Source: Bordetella petrii (GTDB taxonomy: Bacteria; Pseudomonadota; Gammaproteobacteria; Burkholderiales; Burkholderiaceae_B). Taken from it: a stretch of 64,000 nucleotides of DNA. This document shows positions 34,322 to 43,025 of the stretch, in pieces (position 1 is the stretch's first letter; every line of letters starts with the position of its first letter). Under the pieces are notes generated by a model. It did no database searches and had not been told where the DNA came from. It worked only from the letters and a program-made list of their open reading frames with translations. The stretch is taken from contig WMBV01000010.1 in the NCBI GenBank assembly GCA_017745595.1, forward strand, positions 62,001 through 126,000, written 5' to 3'. The translations under genes and the position numbers were made by a program.

Positions 34322-35308
34322 TTACCGAGGTTCGATGTTGGCCTGCTTCACGCCCTGGCGCCAGAATTCGATTTCTTTTTCGACGAAGCGATGCGTTTCG
34401 GCCGGGGTCATCACCATCGGATCCCAGACCGCGTTCTGCGCGAAGAAGTCTTTTGCCCGCTGCGTTTCCAGAATGGTGTTGATAGCGGTGTTGAGGCGGT
34501 CGACGATTTCCGGCGGGGTGCCCGCCTTGGCAAACACGCACAGCCAACCCAGAAACTTGTAATTGGGCAGGCCTTGCTCGGCGACGGTCGGCACGTCCGG
34601 AAGAACGGGAACACGCTTGGCGCTGGAAACGGCCAGGGCGCGCAGCTGTCCGCTCTTTATCAGGGGCAGCAGGGTGACGATGGGCTCGAAGGCGATATCG
34701 ATGGTGCCGGCCATCACTTCGGAAGCCAGCGAAGCGCCGCCTTTATACGGAACGTCAAGCAGCTTGATGTCTCCGCTTTCCGTCGCCAACGAGGCGAATG
34801 CCACGCGCGAGAACGCGCTAGCCCATCCATAAGTCAGCTCTCCGGGGCGCTGCTTCGCCGCCGCGACCAGGTCCGCGATATTCTTGATCGGCGATTTGGG
34901 AGAGACGACAAAAACGCCGCCGCCGATCGCGACGCCGCTGACGGGCACAAAGTCTTTCAGGGGGTGGTACGGCAGGGCCTTGAACAGGCTGACATTGCCG
35001 GCATGGGAAGTGGTGCCGCCAAAGATGATGGTGTAGCCATCGGCGGGCCGGCTCAGCGCGTAGTTGCTGCCGACGATGCCGGCCGCGCCGGGCTTGTTTT
35101 CAATGATGACCGATTGGCCGAGCAGCTTGCCGAGTTCGTTTCCTACGAAGCGTGCCTGCAGGTCGGTGCTGGTGCCCGGCCCGAACGGCACCACGACAGA
35201 GATGGGCCTGGAGGGAAAGGCGGAGGCTGATTCGGCGGCCACAGAGAAGGGTCTGCCGGCCGCCGTAGCGGCGGCGAGGCCGAGCAGCAGGTGTCTGCGC
35301 GTTATCAT
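34322..35308 (-). CDS. Bug-family (TctC-like) periplasmic binding protein
   Basis: 328 residues. The N-terminus MITRRHLLLGLAAATAAG has a twin-arginine-like motif (TRRHLLLG), unusual next to the Sec-type signals of the other Bug proteins here. The mature part starts FPSRPISVVVPFGPGTSTDL and contains VIIENKPGAAGIVGSNYA. ATG 35308 has GAGGAG eight bases upstream; a longer open frame is not supported. It lies 26 bases after the cyclase gene. Probable role is capture of the operon's carboxylate substrate; no membrane partners are encoded nearby. Confidence 0.92.
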   Translation of the reverse strand: MITRRHLLLGLAAATAAGRPFSVAAESASAFPSRPISVVVPFGPGTSTDLQARFVGNELGKLLGQSVIIENKPGAAGIVGSNYALSRPADGYTIIFGGTTSHAGNVSLFKALPYHPLKDFVPVSGVAIGGGVFVVSPKSPIKNIADLVAAAKQRPGELTYGWASAFSRVAFASLATESGDIKLLDVPYKGGASLASEVMAGTIDIAFEPIVTLLPLIKSGQLRALAVSSAKRVPVLPDVPTVAEQGLPNYKFLGWLCVFAKAGTPPEIVDRLNTAINTILETQRAKDFFAQNAVWDPMVMTPAETHRFVEKEIEFWRQGVKQANIEPR

Positions 35309-35334
35309 GATGAAGTCTCCTCGTTCTGGTTTTG

Positions 35335-36297
35335 CTACAGGATTGCGTATGCATTCGCCGGAGTGCCCACGCCGCGGGGAAGGTTCAGCGGCACCGACGT
35401 CAGCAGGAAATCGTGGCGATTGCGATCGCGGCATGCGTACGCCAGTTCTTCCAGATACCAGAACTCGCCGATAGGCATGCCTAGCAGGGCCATGATGCGG
35501 CGATGCAGGAAACCGTCATCCTTGCGGATCTTCAGTACCTCGAGCGCCGGATTGTCGGCTGCGATGGCGGCTACGCGGTGGTTCCACAACCATTCGGCGA
35601 CCTCGATACCCGAGGCCAATCCCGGGCAATCCAGGCCGCCTTCCTCGTTGTGCAGCGTGCCGGCCAAGGCGGCGCGGCCCGCTTCGTCGAGATTCAGGTA
35701 CCAGCGCAGCCAGCCGGTGCGCAAGAGCAGGATGTCGCCTTGCCGCAGCGTGGTGCCCTGCCAGGCCAGAACCGCCGTCAGGTCGGCCGGCGTAATGGCC
35801 AGGCGCTCCGTGCCGCAAACCGGGGTCTTCTTCGAATCCATCCAGCCGGCGAAGTCCACGAGCACGCCGCGCCCCACCATGCCCTTGCGCGCGAGGCGAT
35901 CGATTCCCAGCTCGCCGCGATCCAGGTCCGCATCCTGACGGCCGCCATAAAAGCCGAATTCCCGGTAGCGGATGTGCGCAACGGCATCCCACTGGGTGGA
36001 GCACTGCAAATAAAAGTTATCCAGGTAGTCATCGCCCCCGCCGCGGGTCCGCTTGATGTGGTGCTGATAGCCGGCGCGGCCGCGCGAGAGCGCCGGCTGC
36101 GGCAGATCCAGAGGCAGGTTGAGGTTGACGACGCGGCCCTCGGTCGCGCATCGCAACGCGGCCTGCACCTGGGCCGCGCCGATGAAGTTCATGGTGCCCA
36201 GTTCGTCTTGCGGGCCGAAGCAATGCCAGGCATGCCGCTCGCCCGTGGTCTCGTTCGCGGGCAGCTCGTGGTAAAGCGGGAAAGTCGCAGTGTTCAT
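35335..36297 (-). CDS. Cyclase family (kynurenine formamidase-like) metal hydrolase
   Basis: 320 residues, the long form of the cyclase superfamily. DELGTMNFIG near residue 30 and CSTQWDAVAHI near 97 replace the short form's HxGTHxDxPxH metal motif; a later part has DILLLRTGWLRWY and GIEVAEWLWNHRVAAIAADNPA. Known members hydrolyse amides or lactones. The ATG overlaps the stop of the thiolase-like gene (36294-36297). In this operon it might open a lactone or hydrolyse an amide before CoA activation; that is inference. Confidence 0.85.
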   Translation of the reverse strand: MNTATFPLYHELPANETTGERHAWHCFGPQDELGTMNFIGAAQVQAALRCATEGRVVNLNLPLDLPQPALSRGRAGYQHHIKRTRGGGDDYLDNFYLQCSTQWDAVAHIRYREFGFYGGRQDADLDRGELGIDRLARKGMVGRGVLVDFAGWMDSKKTPVCGTERLAITPADLTAVLAWQGTTLRQGDILLLRTGWLRWYLNLDEAGRAALAGTLHNEEGGLDCPGLASGIEVAEWLWNHRVAAIAADNPALEVLKIRKDDGFLHRRIMALLGMPIGEFWYLEELAYACRDRNRHDFLLTSVPLNLPRGVGTPANAYAIL

Positions 36298-37478
36298 GGT
36301 TCACTCGTGAGGACGATGCCACTTCCGCGGAACATCGGCGAGCCGGAAAAAACGCAGACAGCATCTGCGCGCCTGACTTGGCGAGCCTGCGCGCGGCCCG
36401 TCACTTGCAGCACGGCTTCGGCGACATGGCCCATGCCGTGCAGCCGGCCCTGGCTGAGGCTGCCTCCAAAGGTATTCACGGGCAGCGCCCCCTCGATGGC
36501 GATGCGGCCGTCCTGGATGAAATCCAACCCCTCGCCGCGTTCGCAGAAGCCGCTGGATTCGAGCCAGTAGATGGTGGAAGGCGCGAAACCGTCGTACAAC
36601 ATCGCCGCGCCCATGTCGTGCGGACCCAGGCCGGCGCTGCGCCAGAGCGCCTGCGACGTTTCCCGCCCCGCTTCGTGCGGATCGAGCTGCGTGTAGTTCA
36701 GCGTCGGCGGGCGAGGCTGGGCATTCATTGCGAAACCGGCCAGATAGGCGGGCTTCTGGCGCAGGTCGCGCGCGCGTTCGGCCGTGGTCAGGACCACGGC
36801 CACGCAGCCCTGCAGCGGAAGGTCGCAATCCAGCAGGCACAACGGGTCGCTGATGATGCGGGCGGCAAGGTAGTCCTGCCCGGTCATGGGCTTGTCGCGG
36901 AAATAGGCGTTGTCGTTGAGCGTCGCGTTTCTTCTGGAATTCACGACCAGGGCGCCCAGCTTTTCGCGCGTGCCGCCATAGGTTTCGAGATGGCGCCGCC
37001 AACGCAGGGCGTGCCATTGCAGCGGAACGGCGCAGCCGTAGGGAAGGGTGAATGCGTCCGCGCCCGCCGCCCTGCCTGGACCCGCGTCGCCCGGCTGCGC
37101 CTTGGCATGCGGCATGGCGCGCCACACGACGACATAATCGCAGGCTCCCGCTATCAGCGCGGCCGCCGACTGCACGATGGCGCCGACGGCCATGCCGGCG
37201 TTGAGATCGGCATACCAGCGCACCGGGCCCAGCCGGCAGTTGGAGAGAACGTACTCGGGGCCCACCAGGTCGATTCCGTCTTGCTGCGGCGCCCCGCGGT
37301 ATGACGGCGCCGGATACGTGGCGAGCCCGTCGATATCGGCCGCGGACAGCCCCGCGTCTTCGATGGCGTTGGCGATCGCGGTTTCGGCGTAGCGGCCCAG
37401 GGGCACTTCGGTGTGGCGTGCCAGCGGCGAGAAGCCGACGCCCGCGATGGCCACGCGGCCTTTTCCGTTCCAGGTCAT
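36294..37478 (-). CDS. Thiolase-like (SCP-x/Ltp2-type) protein lacking the nucleophilic Cys
   Basis: 394 residues, thiolase fold: GVGFSPLARHTEVPLGRYAE at the start, the central GACDYVVVWRAM and the C-terminal NTFGGSLSQGRLHGMGHVAEA. By eye, the catalytic CxSG site reads AGMA (in DLNAGMAVGAIV), so the cysteine is absent, as in the paralogue at 22798. The C-terminal GH is shifted to HGMGH. ATG 37478 overlaps the DUF35 stop (ATGA), so the pair is coupled. A retro-aldolase-like or CoA-binding scaffold role is more plausible than thiolysis. Confidence 0.82.
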   Translation of the reverse strand: MTWNGKGRVAIAGVGFSPLARHTEVPLGRYAETAIANAIEDAGLSAADIDGLATYPAPSYRGAPQQDGIDLVGPEYVLSNCRLGPVRWYADLNAGMAVGAIVQSAAALIAGACDYVVVWRAMPHAKAQPGDAGPGRAAGADAFTLPYGCAVPLQWHALRWRRHLETYGGTREKLGALVVNSRRNATLNDNAYFRDKPMTGQDYLAARIISDPLCLLDCDLPLQGCVAVVLTTAERARDLRQKPAYLAGFAMNAQPRPPTLNYTQLDPHEAGRETSQALWRSAGLGPHDMGAAMLYDGFAPSTIYWLESSGFCERGEGLDFIQDGRIAIEGALPVNTFGGSLSQGRLHGMGHVAEAVLQVTGRAQARQVRRADAVCVFSGSPMFRGSGIVLTSEP

Positions 37479-37912
37479 GGCGTGCCCTGCGTGTCGGGTG
37501 TGAATTGGGGAAGCAGGACGTCGGGCGCGATCTCTTCGAACCAGACCCGCATGCGCGTGCCGACGCGCAGGGCGTCTTCCTCGACCGGGCGGGTCGCGGT
37601 ATCGCAGAGGACCAGAAGATCGGCTTGCTCGTCGAGCTCGACCAGAAGATTGATATAAGGCACCGGGGCCGTGAAGCCGGGGGCCAGCGGTTGGCAGACC
37701 TTGGTCCAGGATACGAGGCGCGCGCGCCCGCTGACAGGCCGGAAGGCCAGCGTGTCTGTACCGCAGCGATAACACCGCGCGGCGGGTGGATGCTGCCAAT
37801 TGGCGCACGCCTCGCAGCGCTGGATGTGGAGTTCCCGCCGATTCGCGGCCTCCCAGAAGGGGCGGCTGAGCGAATCGGGAATGGGGCGCGGGCGTTGCAG
37901 CGTAGCGGTCAT
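37475..37912 (-). CDS. DUF35 zinc-ribbon/OB-fold protein
   Basis: 145 residues. Zinc-ribbon cysteines are C33, C36, C47 and C50 (CEAC...CYRC), followed by an OB fold (PVPYINLLVELDEQADLLVL). It overlaps the thiolase-like gene on one side and the fused CaiB gene on the other (ATGA at 37909-37912). Presumed partner of the thiolase-like protein. Confidence 0.88.
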   Translation of the reverse strand: MTATLQRPRPIPDSLSRPFWEAANRRELHIQRCEACANWQHPPAARCYRCGTDTLAFRPVSGRARLVSWTKVCQPLAPGFTAPVPYINLLVELDEQADLLVLCDTATRPVEEDALRVGTRMRVWFEEIAPDVLLPQFTPDTQGTP

Positions 37913-40227
37913 GCGAACTCCTCGCTGAGCAGGCCGCCGGATGAATTGACGGGCAGCCGAATGGTGAGGCGGCCTTCAGCCTGCCGCACCACGTCAATGA
38001 CCTGGGATTGGGCGTGAGCCAGCAGGCCGGGAACATCCAGGACCGGCACGACGGTGCCGCCGAGTTCATCGCGCACGAGGCGTTCGATCGCGCTCAAAGG
38101 CCACTTTTCCAGGTCCTGGTCCAAGAAGGGCGCCACCAGGCCAGGGTGCGTATTCACCGCGGCGATGAAACGCGGATCGCGCAGCAGGTCCACCCTGCCG
38201 AGGCCCACGGCCAGGCGGGACCACTTGCCGCGGTCGCGAAAATCGATCAGGCAGCGTCCTTCGCGGCATGCGAATCCGTGGTCGCGCGGCCAGTCGTGGC
38301 CTAGCAACTGGCGGCCCGCGATGTGATCCACGCCGGAATCGGCGACGGTCGACCATTGGTTTATCGCAAGCGCGGCGGCCAGCATGTTCACCTCGACTTG
38401 CTGGCCCTCGGCGCTTTCGTGCCGCCAGAGCAGCGCGGCCAAGCTGGCCTGCAAGGCCGCGAACGCCGTGGACACCGACACCACATCGAAACCCAGGCGC
38501 ACGGGCTCGCCATCCGCGCTGCCCAGGTAACGTGGAAACCCGGTAGCCGCCTGCACGAGAAACTCGGTGGCGCCCGCCGTGCTATGCGGCCCTGCGCTGC
38601 CCCAGGCGCCGATGTGGCAATAGACCGCCGCGGGATTGGCGCTGCGGACTTGTTCGCCCGACAGGCCGAGCGCCTGGAGCTTATGCGCGCGGTAGCCCAC
38701 CAGCACCAGGTCCGCGGACGCGATAAGCGCCTGCGTGGCGAGCCGGCCGGATTCCGTCTTGAGATCCGCGACGACGACCCGCTTGCCCGCGTTCAGCAGC
38801 GCATGCACCGCGCCGTCGCCGTCATTCCGGGGGCCGCAGCGGCGCATCCAGTCGCCCTCGGGGGGCACGACACGCGTGACGGATGCGCCGAGTTGCTCCA
38901 GGACCATGCCGGCCAGCGGGCCCGGCACGCCGGACGCGAATTCGAGCACCTGAAGGCCGGCCAGTGCGCCACCGCCTTGCGCGCCGTCGGCCTCGCCCCG
39001 CGCGCGCTGCGTGGCCGCCCGATAGGGCACCCAATCGGCAATGGACTGCAGTACCGCCTGCGTATGTTCGCCCAGGCCGGGGCTCGGCCGCGGAATGCTT
39101 GCGGGGGTTTTCTCGAAGCGCCAGTGCGGGGCCTGCGTGAGCACCGGCCCGTAGCCCGAGTCAATGTGTGTCAGCATGCCGTTGGCGGCAATCTGCGGGT
39201 CGCGCAATTGCGGGCCGGTCAGTGTCTCTGCCCGTTCATTGGTGCTGCACGGGACATCCGCCGCGCGAAACACGGCCAGCCATTCCTGGACGGTACGCTC
39301 GAGGAAGGCGGGGGCCAACTCGGTGGCCAGCGCCTGGCGGTTGCGCACGCGTGCGGCGTTGTCCCGGAATCGCGGGTCGTCGGCGAGCGCAGAGCGATTC
39401 AAGGCATCGCAAAGCCGGCGCCAGAATTTCTCGCCGGGCGCCGCCACGTTCACGAAGCCGTCGCGCGCCTTGAACGCCTGCTCGGGAACCAGCCAGGCGC
39501 TGGCGCTGCCAAGGGGGCGCGGAGTTTCTTCGGGCGTTCGCTTGCCGGCCAGATACTCGGCAATGCGCGTCATGCCGCAGAAGATGCTGGAGCCGAACTG
39601 CGACGCCTGCAGCGATTGGCCGCGGCCGGTACGCTCGCGCTGCATCAACGCAGCCAGGCAGGCGACGGTGTTCAGCATGGCGCCGTTCCAATCCAGCAAT
39701 GCCGAGCCGCGCGTGAATTCGCCCAGCCCATCGAGCGAGCCCGAGCAACTTACGCAGCCGCTCACCGCCTCGGTCATCCACTCGTTGCTGAACATGCCCG
39801 ACCAGGGGCCCACCGAACCGAACGCGGAAGATTGCAGGTAGATGAGCCGGGGATTCAGATGGACGAGCACGTCTGCATAGCCCAGCCCCAGGCGTTGCAT
39901 CACGGCCGGACTGCGGAAGTTTTCGATCAGGATGTCCGCCTTGGCTATCAGGCGCTTGGCGTCTTCCAGGCCCTGCGGCGACTTCATGTCCAGAACCACG
40001 CCCCGCTTGGTGAGGTTGTTGCCCACGAAGGTAGTCGACGTGCCGCGCATGGTGGGCTGGCCCTGGCGAACGGAATCGCCGTTGGGCGACTCGACCTTGA
40101 TCACCGTGGCACCCATCATGCCTAGATACGTGGCGGCCACCGGACCGACGGCAGCCTGGCCGAAATCGAGGACCAGTAATCCGGAAAGCGCACCGGGGTC
40201 AGGGCGAAGAATGCCAGCCTGAGCCAT
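37909..40227 (-). CDS. Fused double CaiB/BaiF CoA-transferase-like protein
   Basis: 772 residues in two class III CoA-transferase-like units. The first (about 1-390) has VLDFGQAAVGPVAATYLGMM and an aspartate at the catalytic place (SALLDWNGAML). The second (about 410-772) begins VLEFASGVPGPLAGMVLEQL, but at the equivalent position reads FDVVSVSTAF, apparently with serine where the aspartate should be. One half may therefore be structural. The ATG is preceded by an A-rich tract and a weak GAG site. It is the first gene of the operon, divergent from LysR. Confidence 0.9.
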   Translation of the reverse strand: MAQAGILRPDPGALSGLLVLDFGQAAVGPVAATYLGMMGATVIKVESPNGDSVRQGQPTMRGTSTTFVGNNLTKRGVVLDMKSPQGLEDAKRLIAKADILIENFRSPAVMQRLGLGYADVLVHLNPRLIYLQSSAFGSVGPWSGMFSNEWMTEAVSGCVSCSGSLDGLGEFTRGSALLDWNGAMLNTVACLAALMQRERTGRGQSLQASQFGSSIFCGMTRIAEYLAGKRTPEETPRPLGSASAWLVPEQAFKARDGFVNVAAPGEKFWRRLCDALNRSALADDPRFRDNAARVRNRQALATELAPAFLERTVQEWLAVFRAADVPCSTNERAETLTGPQLRDPQIAANGMLTHIDSGYGPVLTQAPHWRFEKTPASIPRPSPGLGEHTQAVLQSIADWVPYRAATQRARGEADGAQGGGALAGLQVLEFASGVPGPLAGMVLEQLGASVTRVVPPEGDWMRRCGPRNDGDGAVHALLNAGKRVVVADLKTESGRLATQALIASADLVLVGYRAHKLQALGLSGEQVRSANPAAVYCHIGAWGSAGPHSTAGATEFLVQAATGFPRYLGSADGEPVRLGFDVVSVSTAFAALQASLAALLWRHESAEGQQVEVNMLAAALAINQWSTVADSGVDHIAGRQLLGHDWPRDHGFACREGRCLIDFRDRGKWSRLAVGLGRVDLLRDPRFIAAVNTHPGLVAPFLDQDLEKWPLSAIERLVRDELGGTVVPVLDVPGLLAHAQSQVIDVVRQAEGRLTIRLPVNSSGGLLSEEFA

Positions 40228-40368
40228 TTTTTTTCTCGCAATATTTGGGGATGTCTCATGCGATGCACGGCGCTTCTGTTCTTAGTGGAAAACAGGTGGC
40301 TGTGCGACCGTTATGGACGAATCGTACGGAGCGCCGAGGGACGTGTCCATTTCCATTTGAGTCGCACA

Positions 40369-40388
40369 TTATTTCCAAACGGGAATAA
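40369..40388. promoter_or_regulatory. Inverted repeat in the CaiB/LysR divergent spacer
   Basis: TTATTTCC (40369-40376) and GGGAATAA (40381-40388) form an 8-bp inverted repeat with one mismatch and a 4-base spacer, 71 bases before the LysR start. The size suits a LysR-type box controlling both directions. Confidence 0.5.
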
Positions 40389-40458
40389 ATAAATCACTAC
40401 ACCTGCGCTGCTATGAACTATCCTGGCAGCCATCCAGGCTCATCCCGTTCCCCTTTGC

Positions 40459-41370
40459 ATGAAGAACACGTATCCCGATCTGCGCAGCCTCGAATGCTTC
40501 GTGGCCGTTGCCGAGGAACTGAGTTTCTCCAAGGCGGCAAACCGGCTGCATCTATCGCAGCCGCCACTGACCAAGCGGGTACAGCTGCTGGAAGAAGAAT
40601 TGGGCGTGACGCTGCTCGAGCGCAATACGCGCAGTGTGCGGCTTACACGCGCGGGCGCGGTTCTGCTGCGCGAGGCGCGGGTCCTGTTCGACCAAAGCCT
40701 GGCCATGCAGCGAGCGGTCCGGCGAGAAGAAGCCGCCGAATCCGGTACGCTCCGTGTGGGCTTCATCAGCACCGCGTTCCTGGGCATGCTTCTTTCACAC
40801 CTGCCGAAGCTCAGCACGCACTTGAAAGGGGTGGAGTATGTATGGTCCGAGTTGACCTCGCCACAGCAAGTCGAGGCACTGCGCGAGCGGCGCATCGACC
40901 TGGCATTTGTACACACGCCCATTGAACATCGAGGGTTGGGCGAACGATTGGTGCTGCGCGAAAAATTCGTTGCCGCGTTGTCGACGCATCACCCGCTTGC
41001 CACCCGCACGTCGATCCGCCTGAGCGAACTGGCCGGCGATCTATTCGTCATGTTTCCGCGCGACATCGCGCCCGGCTACTATGACATGGTTCTTTCCGCA
41101 TGCAGCACCGCCGGATTCGCCCCGCGCATACGGCACCACGCAAGGCATTTCCTGTCGCTGCTGTTGCTGCCCGCCAGCGGTTCCGGCGTATGCATCGTGC
41201 CGCAATCCGCCGCCAATCTCAGTATCCCGGGCCTCAAGCTGGTGCCCGTGCGCGAACACACCCTGCGCTCCGAGCTCATCATGCTGTGGAACCTGGAAAA
41301 CCAGTCTCTCGCTTTACGGCGCGCACTAGAGGCGACGGCAGCTCGCGGTTTCTTCCGCACACGGCGTTAG
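40459..41370 (+). CDS. LysR family transcriptional regulator
   Basis: 303 residues. The N-terminal winged helix-turn-helix is LECFVAVAEELSFSKAANRL...QPPLTKRVQLLEEELG; the effector domain starts near residue 93 with GTLRVGFISTAFLGMLL. It is divergent from the fused CaiB operon, its likely target, and its 3' end is five bases from the convergent MarR gene. Effector unknown, probably an operon substrate or CoA ester. Confidence 0.9.
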   Translation: MKNTYPDLRSLECFVAVAEELSFSKAANRLHLSQPPLTKRVQLLEEELGVTLLERNTRSVRLTRAGAVLLREARVLFDQSLAMQRAVRREEAAESGTLRVGFISTAFLGMLLSHLPKLSTHLKGVEYVWSELTSPQQVEALRERRIDLAFVHTPIEHRGLGERLVLREKFVAALSTHHPLATRTSIRLSELAGDLFVMFPRDIAPGYYDMVLSACSTAGFAPRIRHHARHFLSLLLLPASGSGVCIVPQSAANLSIPGLKLVPVREHTLRSELIMLWNLENQSLALRRALEATAARGFFRTRR

Positions 41371-41375
41371 GGGCG

Positions 41376-41912
41376 CTAGTCTTGCGCGGGCCTGGCCGGC
41401 GGCCGGCGCGTGCCGCCCTGCCGGCGGCTGGCCTTGTCGGCCACGACATTCTCGGTGGCCATGCGTTCGCCGCGCTGCGCCACCACCTGCAGCAGGCGCA
41501 GTAGCTGGCGCCGCTCGTCGGGGCCCAGGTCTGCCATCAGCAGCGCGTTCAGGCGGGCGATTTCCGGCAGCATGGCGCGGTACAGCGCATGCCCGGATTC
41601 GGTTGCCATGACGTTCGTGATGCGCTTGTCGTGAGTGTCGCGCACCCGCTCGGTCCAGCCTTTTTCGCACAGCGTGCCCAAGGCGCGCGAGGTGCGCACC
41701 AGGTCCAGCCGGGCCGTGGCCGCCAGCTCGGCCGAGGTCAGCGGGCCGTATTCCACCGCCGCCGCCAGCAGGCGCCATTCGCGCCGGGTAATGCCGAACC
41801 GGCCTTCGCACAGGCGCACGAACACCGGGCTGGCCTGCGCCCAGGCCTGGTACAGGCAATACATGGGCATTTCCGCCAAATGGGCGGCCGGCTGGGCGGG
41901 CACGGAGGGCAT
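41376..41912 (-). CDS. MarR family transcriptional regulator
   Basis: 178 residues with the winged helix-turn-helix FGITRREWRLLAAAVEYG...LTSAELAATARLDLVRTSRALGTL and the wing GWTERVRDTHDKRITNV. An extra Arg/Lys-rich C-terminal tail (about 155-178) follows the MarR fold. It is divergent from the Bug-sulfatase pair at 42044, the likely target. The 131-base spacer is AT-richer than its surroundings, but I found no clean palindrome. Confidence 0.88.
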   Translation of the reverse strand: MPSVPAQPAAHLAEMPMYCLYQAWAQASPVFVRLCEGRFGITRREWRLLAAAVEYGPLTSAELAATARLDLVRTSRALGTLCEKGWTERVRDTHDKRITNVMATESGHALYRAMLPEIARLNALLMADLGPDERRQLLRLLQVVAQRGERMATENVVADKASRRQGGTRRPPARPAQD

Positions 41913-42043
41913 CGTAGGGTCTCCTACCTGGATTTTGTGCGTTTGTTTATGTCGATATTGGATTAGATCAAGAAATACGTCCGTTGCTACAGTCTTTTAC
42001 CTTGACAACAACTCATCAAAAGACGGCAAAACAGGAGGACGAC

Positions 42044-43009
42044 ATGATCAAACGGATGATAGGGGCAACCCTGGCGGCGTGTGCGCTGGCCACCTCGGCA
42101 TGGGCGGCCGCGCCGTTGAGCGGCCCCTTGACCATCGTGGTGGGCTATCCGCCCGGCGGCAGTTCGGACCGCATCGCTCGGCTGGTGGCCGAGCGCCTGA
42201 AAGACCGGGTGGGGGTTTCCGTTATCGTCGAGAACAAGACCGGCGCGGGTGGCCGGATCTCGGCCCAGCTGTCGCACAGCGCCGACGCGGCCCAGAATGT
42301 GCTGCTGATGGGCAATCCCGCCGTGATGGTGGTGGCCCCGCTGGTCTATGCCGACCCGGGCTACGATGCGCAGCGCGATTTCAAGCCGGTGTCGCTGGTC
42401 AGCAGCTACAAGTTCGCGCTGGCGGTGTCGGCCAGCTCGCCCATGCAAGACATGCAGGCGCTGCGGGCATGGCTGAAGGCGCATCCCGACCGCTTCACCG
42501 TGGGCGTGCCCGCCACCGGCAGCCTGCCGCACTTTTTTGCGCTGATGCTGGGCAGCGAGATCGGCCAGCAGGCCGAAGTGGTGGGGTACCGCGGCTCGGC
42601 GCCGCTGATCAGCGAACTGATGGGCGGCATCCTGCCGCAGGCGATCGATACGCTGGATACTTTGCTGCCGCAACATCAGGGCGGGCGCGTGCGCATCCTG
42701 GCCACCTCGGGCACCGAGCGCGAGGCCGGGCTGGCGGACGTGCCGACCTTCCGCGAAGTGGGCATCGACCTGGCGGCGGACGGCTGGAATGCCTTCTTCG
42801 CGCCGGCATCCATGCCGCGGGACAAGATCGAGCGCCTGGGGCGCGACATCGCCGCGGTGATGCGCGAACCGGCCATGCAGCAGGCCGTGCGCGCCGTCAA
42901 CCTCGAGCCGGTATCGGCCGACGCGGCGCAGACGGAGCAGATGCTGGCGGCCTATCGCAAGCAGTGGGAGCCGGTGGTGCGCGAGTCCGGCTTCAAGGCA
43001 ACCCAATAG
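42044..43009 (+). CDS. Bug-family (TctC-like) periplasmic binding protein
   Basis: 321 residues. Signal peptide MIKRMIGATLAACALATSAWA, then the mature segment LTIVVGYPPGGSSDRIARL and the family motif VIVENKTGAGGRISAQL. ATG 42044 has AGGAGG eight bases upstream; an in-frame upstream start at 41984 has none. It lies 16 bases before the sulfatase-like gene, so it may capture a sulfate ester, phosphonate or related organic acid. It is the most divergent of the four Bug proteins. Confidence 0.92.
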   Translation: MIKRMIGATLAACALATSAWAAAPLSGPLTIVVGYPPGGSSDRIARLVAERLKDRVGVSVIVENKTGAGGRISAQLSHSADAAQNVLLMGNPAVMVVAPLVYADPGYDAQRDFKPVSLVSSYKFALAVSASSPMQDMQALRAWLKAHPDRFTVGVPATGSLPHFFALMLGSEIGQQAEVVGYRGSAPLISELMGGILPQAIDTLDTLLPQHQGGRVRILATSGTEREAGLADVPTFREVGIDLAADGWNAFFAPASMPRDKIERLGRDIAAVMREPAMQQAVRAVNLEPVSADAAQTEQMLAAYRKQWEPVVRESGFKATQ

Positions 43010-43025
43010 CCGCGCGGGGCATCGC

